Shown in pieces: positions 39,566 through 47,840 of a stretch of 64,000 bases of DNA. Position numbers and translations under genes: made by a program. The notes beneath the pieces were generated by a model that made no database searches, was not told the DNA's origin, and saw only the letters and a list, made by a program, of their open reading frames with translations. Source of the DNA: CBDCUW01 sp963734865 (GTDB lineage: Bacteria; Planctomycetota; Planctomycetia; Pirellulales; Pirellulaceae); assembly GCA_963734865.1 (NCBI GenBank), contig CAVTIV010000014.1:496001-560000 (forward strand), read 5' to 3'. Each line of letters starts with the position of its first letter. Position 1 is the first letter of the stretch.

Positions 39566-41022
39566 TCACTTTGGCGAAACGGTGGTGGACCGTTCGACCG
39601 ACATCCCGAGTGCTTCGAGTCTGGCTCGTAGCGTCGTCCTTGTGATCCCGAGTCGCTTGGCAGCTTGAGTCAGATTGCCGTCAGTGTGCTTCAAGACTTC
39701 GGCGAAAATCTCACGCTCGGCGATGCTGACCAAGTCGCGGTGTATGTCGTCGCTGCCAGAGTGCAAACGCTGGCGAGTCAACTTGGCGAAGTCCAATCCG
39801 GATGCAAAGCCGCGGGAACCATCGTGGCGGCCAGAGATGGACAGTGGCGACTCTCGTAAGGTATCCGGCAAGAACGCCGGGACTATGACCGGGCCCGTCG
39901 CTTCCAGCAACGCGTGCTTGACCGCGCTTTGTAACTCCCGCACGTTGCCGGGCCAATCGTACCGCGACACCAGTGCCATCGCTCCATCGGCAAAGCCGGT
40001 GATCTCCTTGCCGAGTTCAGCGGCGAATCGACGCAGGAAGTAATTTGCCAACAATGGAATATCGTCGCCCCGCTGCCGTAGTGGCGGAAGCTTGATTGTG
40101 TAGACGTTCAAGCGGTAAAACAGGTCTTGACGGAAATCCTTGTCCTCAATTGCCTGTTCCAGGTCGCGATTCGTGGCCGCGATCAACCGCGCGTTCGTTC
40201 GAATCGTTTGGCTGCCGCCGACTCGCTCGAACGTCTGGTTTTGCAGTACTCGCAATATCTTGGTCTGCATCAGTGGCGTCATGTCGCCAATTTCGTCCAA
40301 GAACAAAGTGCCGTCATTGCACAACTCGAACTTGCCAATCCGTTTGGAGTCCGCACCTGTGAAGGCACCCTTCTCGTGCCCGAATAGTTCGCTCTCCAGC
40401 AGTTGTTCGGGGATGGCGGCACAATTGATCGCAAGAAAGCGGCCGCTGGATCGCTGACTGTATTGATAGATCGCGCGAGCAATCACTTCTTTGCCGGTGC
40501 CACTTTCGCCCAAGATCAGCACGGTGACATCTTGGCTGGCCACCCGGCCGATCGAACGATAGACTTCCTGCATCGCGGGACAGGATCCGATCAGCAGGTC
40601 GGATGAGGAATCGTAGGGCTGTTCATCGGACGGATCGTTGGGCACAATCGCCGGGACCCGTGTCATGCGGCTGGTTTCGGCGGCGTCTTCGATGATCGGA
40701 ATCAGCGTTTCGGGATCGAGCGGTTTGAGGACATATTCGAACGCACCTCGCTGCATCGCTTCGATCGCAGTGCCTGAGGTGCCGCGCCGGTCATCAGGAT
40801 GATTGGCACCTTGGGGTCAATGCGATGCAGTTTTTCGAACGCTTCCATGCCGGACAGGTCCGGGAGCCGAATGTCGCACAGCACCACGTCAGGTGTTGCT
40901 TTCAAAAAAGCGGCGATACCGTCTTCCGCATTCAGGCAAGTGGTGACCCGATCATCGGGAAACGCCAGCGAAACCGTTTCCAGAATCAGCGGTTCGTCAT
41001 CAATCACTAACAGTTGCATCAT
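39566..41022 (-). CDS. NtrC-type sigma-54-dependent response regulator (one frameshift)
   Basis: Transcriptional activator of sigma-54 promoters. The receiver domain (MMQLLVIDDEPLILE, phosphorylation Asp in DVVLCDIRLPDLSG, IILMTGA) is followed by an AAA+ domain with Walker A GESGTGKE, the GAFTGA loop that contacts sigma-54 (HEKGAFTGADSKR), the GTLFLDEIGDM Walker B, and a C-terminal Fis-type helix-turn-helix (NLTQAAKRLGITRTTLRARLEALGM). The frame changes near 40785-40790 (MTGA joins GTSGTAIEAMQRGAFEYVLKPLD). The ATG pair at 41022/41019 follows directly, in frame and without a stop, on a receiver fragment at 41023-41400. Targets may include genes of this island. Confidence 0.92.
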
Positions 41023-41400
41023 TCGATTCTTCGGTTCTGTGATCTGATCGACGACCTGCCGTAGCAAACGAAACACTTGTTCGTCGGAATAAGGTTTGGG
41101 CAAGAATTCGTTCACATCGGCCCAACTTTCCTCTTGGACGGCCGGTCGTCGCAGCCCGCTGCTGCCGATCATCCGCAATGGCGATTCCAAACTCCTCAGG
41201 CCATCTTGGGCATCGAATCCATCCATGTCAGGCATCATCATATCAAGTAAAACCAAATCAATCTCGCCGCCACGATGCTGGAATACGGCGACCGCATGTC
41301 AACCCTGCACCAGCCGACGCGATCGAGGGTTTTCGCGATTGTATCGGCACGCCATCCCCAGCGGCACGCGAAGTGCGTTTCATCCGACCAGGAGCACCAA
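41023..41400 (-). pseudogene. Remnant of a receiver domain, paralogous to the hybrid kinase receiver
   Basis: The end of a receiver domain is clear: LVLLDMMMPDMDGFDAQDGL, then SSGLRRPAVQEES, FLPKPYSDEQVFRLLRQVVDQ. It closely matches the receiver at the end of the hybrid kinase 2 kb away (LVLLDMMMPGMDG, SSGLRHPRVDGER, FLPKPYCDEQLLRLVRRVLD). Upstream pieces (GLVLLV, then DTIAKTLDRVGW and AVFQHRGGEIDLV) are spread over three frames, with shifts near 41290 and 41385. No kinase part remains. It flows without a stop into the NtrC gene; one base change would create a TGATG stop-start junction. I read it as the tail of a lost or truncated second hybrid kinase. Confidence 0.7.
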
Positions 41401-41442
41401 CCCTTCGGGCTTGGTGTTGGGTATTGATGCCTCAGACAGCGT

Positions 41443-41892
41443 GTGGTGATTCCTCTGAACGGACCCAAAAAACGATCGTGCGCGGTGACGCAGGCCTACG
41501 AAATGGCCGTGAATCAATGGTTAGGCTGCGATTGGCAGACTGCCTTTGGTGCCCGCCGGTTAGATTTGAACGGCATGCGGTCCGATCAAACTCGGATTCT
41601 TTCCGATGCCACTTCGGGTGACGAATCAAAGGCTTGGGAAGAAGCGACGGCGTGGCTCGAGCAAGTTGACCAAGACGCACTGGGGGCGCAAGCGGCCGCG
41701 TCGCTAGCCGTCACGCACTTCGAGAACCAACATTTCGCGAAGGCGATAGAGCAAATCGACTTGGCGGTGGCGCTGGAAGCCAAATACCGCAAGCCGGTGA
41801 CGTGGACGGTCCTTCGCGAACTCCTCATTGCGGCCAGCGCCGCAGACTCGTACGAGACGAAAACCGATCAAGATGGGGTCGAGCGAGCATGA
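41443..41892 (+). CDS. Hypothetical acidic helical protein
   Basis: A 149-codon frame. From residue 50 it reads as regular amphipathic helices (DESKAWEEATAWLEQVDQDA, AQAAASLAVTHFENQHFAKAIEQIDLAVALEAKY) similar to TPR-like pairs, with helix boundaries and composition that look coding. The N-terminal 40 residues are less convincing, and the GTG at 41443 lacks a ribosome site, so the start may be an ATG further in or may be lost at the junction with the receiver remnant on the opposite strand. It precedes csrA by 190 bases in the same direction. Not recognised. Confidence 0.5.
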   Translation: MVIPLNGPKKRSCAVTQAYEMAVNQWLGCDWQTAFGARRLDLNGMRSDQTRILSDATSGDESKAWEEATAWLEQVDQDALGAQAAASLAVTHFENQHFAKAIEQIDLAVALEAKYRKPVTWTVLRELLIAASAADSYETKTDQDGVERA

Positions 41893-42082
41893 ATCGTCAC
41901 TTTTCTCCCTGCATCGCTGCCGGACCACATGGACAACTTCTGCTCGCAGCGGTCAAAACCTTGGCAGCTGGCCTGCCATCAAGGGGAAGAATCGCTTGTT
42001 CTTCGGTTTTGGCACGACTCGTGCAGCTATCGGAGGTTGATAGACCGGATGGAACGAAGTAACCGACGAAAGGGATCATTCG

Positions 42083-42295
42083 ATGCTCGTGTTGACCCGA
42101 AAAGAGGGGGAATCGATCATCATTGGTGGCGAGATTATCGTCACGGTGAGTCAGATTCAACGCAGCCGCGTGCGATTTGCAATCGACGCGCCCAAAGATG
42201 TCCGAGTGCTACGTGGTGAATTGCAACCACGCACCGCGATCGTGACCGACCGGGAAGCGTCAACGGAGCATTTACCCCATCGAATCGTCCACTGA
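42083..42295 (+). CDS. csrA: CsrA carbon storage regulator
   Basis: Small RNA-binding dimer that controls translation and stability of mRNAs at GGA sites near ribosome binding sites. The 70-residue product begins with the canonical MLVLTRKEGESIIIGG, has VRFAIDAPKDVRVLRGEL (the RNA-binding Arg in VxR), and an extended C-terminus (TDREASTEHLPH). The start is marked by AAAGGGAT about 6-13 bases ahead. It is not in a flagellar cluster here, but 60 bases upstream of sodC. In this island it probably adjusts carbon storage (glycogen, see glucan phosphorylase) and stress genes. Confidence 0.95.
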   Translation: MLVLTRKEGESIIIGGEIIVTVSQIQRSRVRFAIDAPKDVRVLRGELQPRTAIVTDREASTEHLPHRIVH

Positions 42296-42354
42296 ATCCC
42301 GCATTCCCGCCCGAATCACCCGGGAGGGAACGTCCAACGATAAGAGAGCAAAAC

Positions 42355-42942
42355 GTGAACAAGCGATTTTACTTCTTCCTGTTTGCCTACGCACTGCTTC
42401 CAGTCGCGGCTGTGATCGGTCACATTTCTCACCGAGCCGACGCACAGCAGCCGACTTCCGCGCCGTCCGGCGCGAAATCGCCGTCAGCGGTCAAAAGCGC
42501 GTTGTGTGTCATTCGTCCGCTTGCCGGCAGCGGTGTTGAGGGAGCCGTGACGTTTGTGCAAAAAGACGGCTACGTTTTGATCGACGCCGAAGTCACCGGA
42601 CTGACGCCGGGAAAACATGGATTTCACATTCATGAGTACGGCGATTGCTCGATGGAGGACGGAAGCTGTGCCGGGGGGCACTTCAATCCGACCCACATGC
42701 CTCATGGCGGTCCATCCGATGTCAAACGGCATGTCGGCGATCTTGGCAACTTGACTGCCGACGCGGATGGAATTGCCAAGTACCAGCTCAAAGACACGGT
42801 CGTTCGTTTGAACGGTCCGCTTTCGATCATCGGCCGAGGGGTCATCATTCACGAAAAGGCGGATGATCTCAAAAGTCAGCCGTCCGGAGACGCTGGAAAA
42901 CGAATCGCCTGCGGCGTGATTGGTATCGCCAAAGACGAATAA
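42355..42942 (+). CDS. sodC: Exported Cu/Zn superoxide dismutase
   Basis: Periplasmic enzyme that dismutates superoxide. GTG start at 42355. A signal peptide (FYFFLFAYALLPVAAVIG, cleavage about residue 30) is followed by metal motifs GFHIHEYGDCS (His91, His93), GGHFNP (His109), HVGDLGN (His126, Asp129) and the final His166 in GRGVIIHEKADDL. Cys98 and Cys186 are placed for the structural disulfide. Length 195 residues, complete, with all copper and zinc ligands. It sits 59 bases after csrA in the same direction. Its role fits protection of the periplasm next to the oxidase and metal-handling genes. Confidence 0.95.
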   Translation: MNKRFYFFLFAYALLPVAAVIGHISHRADAQQPTSAPSGAKSPSAVKSALCVIRPLAGSGVEGAVTFVQKDGYVLIDAEVTGLTPGKHGFHIHEYGDCSMEDGSCAGGHFNPTHMPHGGPSDVKRHVGDLGNLTADADGIAKYQLKDTVVRLNGPLSIIGRGVIIHEKADDLKSQPSGDAGKRIACGVIGIAKDE

Positions 42943-42994
42943 GACTCAACCGTGGGTGATCGCTACTCTGCTCCCGAAGTGGCGGCGCAGCGAG

Positions 42995-43996
42995 TTACGG
43001 TACTCGCAGCACGATCTTGCCTCGATCGACGCCATGCTCGATCCGCCGATGCGCGGCGGCTGCTTCCTCGAGCGGAAAGACGTCATCAATGGTGACCCTC
43101 AACGAACCGTTGTTGTACCGTGTGATCAATTCCCGCAGATCTTCTGCTCGTGGTTTGACGAGCATCACCTTGCCGCGTGCCAGTCGGAGCTTGGTGAGCA
43201 TGCCGACAAGGAAGCCTTGGACGCTCGGCTCTGTGGAGACATAGCGACCGTACTTGGCCAACACGCGACAGGACTTGCGATAACCGGTCTTGCCGGCTGC
43301 GTCAAAAATCAGATCCCACGTTCCGGCCGTCTCGGTAAAGTCGGACTTGCGATAGTCGATAAAGTCAATCGCACCGAGCGAACGTACGAACGACTCGTTC
43401 TTGCCGCTGGCGACGCCCGTCACGTGCGTTCCATACGCTTTCGCGATCTGGACGGCGAACGCTCCTACACCGCCGCTGGCTCCGTTGATCAGCACACGAT
43501 CACCCATTTTCATCCGACCGTGATCGCGCAGTGACTGAAGCGCCGTGGAACCCGCCAAAGGAATCGCTGCAGCTTCCTCCCATGACATTTCGTCGGCGAT
43601 CTTGGCGACGCTGGTCGGATGGCACGTGGCATATTGGGCAGAACCACCGCCGAAGGGGCTGTCCAAAAACGCCATCACGCGATCACCCGGTCTCAGTTCG
43701 CTGCTGGGCGGCCCGTCAATGACCACTCCAGCCACGTCGTAGCCCGGTACTCGCGGAAATCCACCCAGCAGCAACCAGCGCATTTCACCTCGGCGCAGCC
43801 GGTAGTCGATCGGGTTCACGCTCGCCGCATGAACCCGGATCATGATCTTCCCCGGATCGGATGCTGGCGTCGGTATTTCGGCAGTCTGCAACACATCGCA
43901 ATTGCCATAGTCTCGATAGACGACCGCTCGCATGGTCGTCGGCAACTGCAATGCAGACTGACCGGGTTTCGGCGTTGGCGTTTGAGTGATCGACAT
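42995..43996 (-). CDS. Zinc-independent quinone oxidoreductase-like MDR reductase
   Basis: NAD(P)H-dependent medium-chain reductase of the quinone oxidoreductase type, 333 residues from the ATG at 43996 (GAGGGC about 12-7 bases before). Motifs: AAVNPIDYRLRRG near residue 56, PGYDVAGVV, and the nucleotide-binding GASGGVGAFAVQIAKAYG. The catalytic zinc cysteines of alcohol dehydrogenases are absent. It is convergent with sodC and divergent from the glucan phosphorylase. Likely role: two-electron quinone or enone detoxification. Confidence 0.88.
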   Translation of the reverse strand: MSITQTPTPKPGQSALQLPTTMRAVVYRDYGNCDVLQTAEIPTPASDPGKIMIRVHAASVNPIDYRLRRGEMRWLLLGGFPRVPGYDVAGVVIDGPPSSELRPGDRVMAFLDSPFGGGSAQYATCHPTSVAKIADEMSWEEAAAIPLAGSTALQSLRDHGRMKMGDRVLINGASGGVGAFAVQIAKAYGTHVTGVASGKNESFVRSLGAIDFIDYRKSDFTETAGTWDLIFDAAGKTGYRKSCRVLAKYGRYVSTEPSVQGFLVGMLTKLRLARGKVMLVKPRAEDLRELITRYNNGSLRVTIDDVFPLEEAAAAHRRIEHGVDRGKIVLRVP

Positions 43997-44488
43997 TGGA
44001 TTGCCCTCATTCATGCGACCGGAACCGGCAGTTCGGCCGGAGAAACGAGACGTTGTCGGACAACTTGGCGTGAAAGCAGGACATGCAAACAGTGTGCCGA
44101 TCGCACAGTGATCGCACACTGTCTGCGAATGGCTGAACACATTGCCTCGATCTCGACGATGGACAGGTCAAGCGGAGCCAAGAAGGTGGCGCGGAGTGAA
44201 TCGGAATCGATCCGAAGGTTCGACCATGCCCATTGCCTGGCCAGGACAAGAAATCGAGCGATGGCTCCATTCTTGCCTTCGCCAGCAAGGTCGGTTGTCG
44301 GCATGAAACGTGCACGAAACGCGCTTCCGCGTCCTCCTGAACCGAGTGGCGATTCGTCGACACTCGGCCGGGGCATTTGGGATGTATCGCAGGGGTCTTG
44401 GATTGAAAGGTTGTCAATGCGGCTGCGAAGTCGCCGGCCACCCCCGGAGCAAGAAGCAGGGTTGGCGTCACGAAGGGAACCTAAACTG
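43997..44488. other. Non-coding gap between divergent genes, 492 bases
   Basis: An open frame runs through it in phase with the glucan phosphorylase, but it overlaps the reductase gene antisense and has no domain-like composition, so I treat it as non-coding. It should hold both promoters. I see no distinct -35/-10 pair or repeat. Confidence 0.5.
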
Positions 44489-47050
44489 ATGGATTCGAAG
44501 ATGGTGAGCGATCAAACCCGCGCGAGTCACCCGATCTACAAATTTCTACCGACGGAAATCGAGGGCTTCGATTCCCTGGCTGAGCTCGCCTTGGATCTTC
44601 GTTGGTCTTGGAATCATGCGACCGACGAAATATGGCGGCAGCTGGATCACAGACTTTGGGAACTCACGCATAACCCTTGGGTGGTTCTGCAGACGGTCTC
44701 GCGCGACCGGATCGAGCGCGTCTTGGCCGATCCCGTTTTTCGTCAACAAGTCGATGGCTTGGTGCAGACCAGGTCGCAACAGGTGGATACGCCGGCGTGG
44801 TTTCAACAGAATCATTCCCAGGACGTCTTGACCTGCGCCGCCTATTTCAGCATGGAATTCATGTTGAGCGAAGCATTGCCGATCTATTCCGGCGGGCTGG
44901 GCAATGTGGCCGGCGATCAGCTCAAGGCGACCAGCGATTTGGGCGTGCCGGTGGTCGGCGTAGGCCTGTTGTACCAGCAAGGCTATTTTCGCCAGGTGTT
45001 GGACAAGCATGGAGCGCAGCAGGCTCTCTATCCGTATAACGACCCCGGACAATTGCCGATCACGCCTTTGCGCCAAGCCAGTGGCGAGTGGTTACGGTTG
45101 GAGGTCGCCTTGCCGGGTTATTCGGTTTGGTTGCGTACTTGGCAGGTCCAGGTCGGCCGGGTGAAGCTGTATCTGCTGGACAGCAATGACGCGGCAAATT
45201 TTCCCGCGCATCGTGGGATTACGAGCGAGCTGTACGGTGGCGGTCCGGAGTTGCGGCTCAAGCAAGAAATGCTGCTGGGGATCGGCGGTTGGCGGTTGCT
45301 CGTGGCGCTTGGCATCGAACCGGAAGTCTGTCACCTGAATGAAGGGCACGCGGCGTTCGCCATTTTGGAGCGAGCCGGTTCTTTCATGAAGGAAACCTCG
45401 CAGCCTTTTGAGGTCGCGTTGGCGGTCACGCGAGCGGGGAACCTGTTCACCACTCATACCGCAGTCCCTGCTGGCTTTGACCGATTCGCACCGGGGCTGA
45501 TCGAACAATATCTGGGTCGTTACGCCCAGGAACGTCTGGGGATCAACGTCCACGATTTGCTGGCCCTGGGGCGCCAGAACCCGAACGACTCGTCGGAACC
45601 TTTCAACATGGCTTACCTGGCAATCCGTGGCAGCGGAGCGGTCAATGGAGTGAGCCGTTTGCATGGCAGAGTCAGCCGGCGCATTTTTGAGCCGCTGTTT
45701 CCCCACTGGCCGGAGGACGATGTGCCCGTCAAACATGTGACCAACGGAGTTCACATGCCGACCTGGGACTCGGCTCCGGCCGATGATTTGTGGACCGACG
45801 CTTGTGGCAAGGACCGCTGGTTGGGAACGACGGAAACTTTGGCGCGGGACATTCGTTGCGTCTCCGATGAGAGACTCTGGCGATTACGGACGGACGCCAG
45901 CAAGTCGCTCGTGGTTTACGCGCGCGAACGATTGTCGCGGCAACTGGCTACCCGTGGCGCGTCTGCCGAGACGGTTGCCGGGGCGAAGCATCTCTTTGAT
46001 CCGGGTGCGCTGACGCTTGGATTCGCGCGGCGGTTTGCGACCTACAAAAGACCAAACCTGCTGCTGCACGACCCCCAGCGGTTGCTTCGGCTGTTGACCA
46101 ATCCGCAGCGCCCTGTGCAACTGATCCTTGCCGGCAAGGCCCATCCGGAAGATCAGGCGGGGCAGGCCTTGATTCAGCAGTGGACACAATTCGTTCAACA
46201 ACCCGAAGCTCGCCCCCATGTGATCTTTCTGAGCGACTACGACATGTTGTTAACAGAGCACCTGGTGCAGGGGGTGGATGTCTGGATCAACACGCCGCGG
46301 CGTCCCTGGGAGGCGAGCGGCACGAGCGGCATGAAGGTGCTCGTCAACGGCGGCATCAACCTGTCGGAATTGGACGGTTGGTGGGCGGAAGCCTACTCGC
46401 CCGAAGTGGGATGGGCGATTGGAGACGGAAAGGAACACGGCGACGATCCGGTTTGGGACGCGGTCGAAGCCGACGCGTTATATGATCTGCTGGAACAGGA
46501 GGTGATTCCGCAGTTCTACACTCGTGACGATCAGGGCATTCCCACAGCCTGGGTCAGGCGGATGCGGGAAAGCATGGCGCGGTTGACACCCGAGTTCTCT
46601 GCCAACCGCACGGTTCGCCAGTACACCGAGCAATATTACGTTCCGGCTGCTGCGGCCTACCATCAGCGCGCGGCGAACAACGGCGCAATGGGCAGGCAAC
46701 TGGTCGATTGGCACCATGAGCTGCTTCGCGCGTGGGAGTCAATGCGATTCGGCGAGGTGCGGGTCGAAACCGGCGCGGATCGGCACCTGTTTGAAGTCGA
46801 ACTGTTTGTCAATGAACTTGATCCGACGTCCGTTCAAGTCGAGCTTTATGCAGACGGAATCGACGGCGGCACTCCCGTGCGGCAAGCGATGGAGCGGGGG
46901 CGCCAACTGACCGGCACGTCGGTCGGATACCTTTACAGGGGAGCTGTGTCGCAGGCTCGCCCGCCGGGGGACTATACCGCTCGCGTGATACCTCGCCGCG
47001 ATGGCGTTGCGATTCCCTTGGAAGTGGCGCAAATCAAATGGCAACGGTGA
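44489..47050 (+). CDS. glgP: Alpha-glucan phosphorylase (GT35, short-type)
   Basis: PLP enzyme that releases glucose 1-phosphate from glycogen or maltodextrin. 853 residues from the ATG at 44489, with GAAGGGAAC some 12 bases upstream. Starts with the family signature IYKFLPTEIEGFDSLAELALDLRWSWNHATDEIW of the TIGR02094 type (with N-terminal DUF3417). Active-site text follows: YFSMEFMLSEALPIYSGGLG, VKHVTNGVHMPTW, FARRFATYKRPNLL, and the PLP lysine in EASGTSGMK. The last 110 residues form a beta-rich extension (HLFEVELFVNELD...). A longer frame to 43619 is not credible. Glycogen mobilisation agrees with csrA nearby. Confidence 0.95.
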   Translation: MDSKMVSDQTRASHPIYKFLPTEIEGFDSLAELALDLRWSWNHATDEIWRQLDHRLWELTHNPWVVLQTVSRDRIERVLADPVFRQQVDGLVQTRSQQVDTPAWFQQNHSQDVLTCAAYFSMEFMLSEALPIYSGGLGNVAGDQLKATSDLGVPVVGVGLLYQQGYFRQVLDKHGAQQALYPYNDPGQLPITPLRQASGEWLRLEVALPGYSVWLRTWQVQVGRVKLYLLDSNDAANFPAHRGITSELYGGGPELRLKQEMLLGIGGWRLLVALGIEPEVCHLNEGHAAFAILERAGSFMKETSQPFEVALAVTRAGNLFTTHTAVPAGFDRFAPGLIEQYLGRYAQERLGINVHDLLALGRQNPNDSSEPFNMAYLAIRGSGAVNGVSRLHGRVSRRIFEPLFPHWPEDDVPVKHVTNGVHMPTWDSAPADDLWTDACGKDRWLGTTETLARDIRCVSDERLWRLRTDASKSLVVYARERLSRQLATRGASAETVAGAKHLFDPGALTLGFARRFATYKRPNLLLHDPQRLLRLLTNPQRPVQLILAGKAHPEDQAGQALIQQWTQFVQQPEARPHVIFLSDYDMLLTEHLVQGVDVWINTPRRPWEASGTSGMKVLVNGGINLSELDGWWAEAYSPEVGWAIGDGKEHGDDPVWDAVEADALYDLLEQEVIPQFYTRDDQGIPTAWVRRMRESMARLTPEFSANRTVRQYTEQYYVPAAAAYHQRAANNGAMGRQLVDWHHELLRAWESMRFGEVRVETGADRHLFEVELFVNELDPTSVQVELYADGIDGGTPVRQAMERGRQLTGTSVGYLYRGAVSQARPPGDYTARVIPRRDGVAIPLEVAQIKWQR

Positions 47051-47840
47051 CCAGAAACGCCAACGAGCCAATGTTCAAGGACTCTGTTCAGGTAGGCCAA
47101 GGCATGCTCGCTGAGCACGCCGCTGGGCTCGAACGTGATGTCGACCACTCGCACCTCATCGCCACCCTCGGCGCAGCGCAGCCACGGTTTGCGAACCAGC
47201 TGCTACGGCGGTGCATGTCCGCTGGCCCGCCAGAACGCCCAGCCCAAGAACAGCCACGCCAGCCACTTCACTTCGTCGAGACTGACCTTGGAGTTTGAAC
47301 TCACCGTTCGTGGCATGAAACGGATCGATGCTTCGTTCACGGCTGATCGGTCAACTCAACGGAGAGTCCGTCTGTGACACCCTTCGGGGTCAATCGGTCA
47401 TTTGGATCCGCCAGACCGGCGGTTGCTGCGCACCGCCGGCTACTCTCTGTGACTGCTTCGCAGTCGTCCCTGGAAGTGACAAAGACAGTAGCCGTGGGTC
47501 GCGCATCGCACCCACGGACTACTTCACTCACCCTGGCATGTGAACCGGCGGGTTGCCGGTCACAATGATCTTGTCGGCGCAAGACGTTCGAAGAGCTACC
47601 GAGTCGGTGGGGCGGGAAAACAGGATGGGGGGCTTGCGGCGGACCGATGCGGACCACGGAATTCATTTATACTGATGCTGTGCCGTACCGGTTGCGTGGA
47701 CGAAAGAGCGAGGGATCGTGGCCTCTGCTGGCCGCAGCTGCGTCCTATTTCCCTGGGTGGGACCGCTGACGAAATGATGCGACACGCTTTGATCCACAAC
47801 ACAACAAAACACAACACTCGTTTTTCTCGCAATACGAAGC
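47051..47840. other. Long non-coding stretch with hairpin cluster and a decayed minus-strand frame
   Basis: No intact gene in 790 bases. On the minus strand, 47047-47298 reads VSLDEVKWLAWLFLGWAFWRASGH, an in-frame TAG, then VRVVDITFEPSGVLSEHALAYLNRVLEHW in the same frame, so it may be a decayed small gene. The middle (47411-47560) carries four hairpins, given as a separate entry. The last part precedes the DUF1549 gene. Confidence 0.45.
47411..47560. repeat. Cluster of four inverted repeats (hairpins)
   Basis: Four perfect or near-perfect stems lie within 150 bases: CCGGCGGT (47416-47423) with ACCGCCGG (47432-47439); GACTGC (47451-47456) with GCAGTC (47460-47465); GTAGCCGTGGGT (47488-47499) with ACCCACGGACTAC (47510-47522), one bulged base; ACCGGC (47544-47549) with GCCGGT (47555-47560). 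The third is the longest and resembles the CCGTGGGT palindromes that are frequent between planctomycete genes. Possible roles: repetitive extragenic palindrome, transcription end or RNA-stabilising element. Confidence 0.6.

Noticed and set aside
43619..44488. In-frame extension upstream of the glucan phosphorylase
   Set aside because: It overlaps the reductase gene antisense, has no domain-like composition, and the family start matches the ATG at 44489 with a ribosome site.
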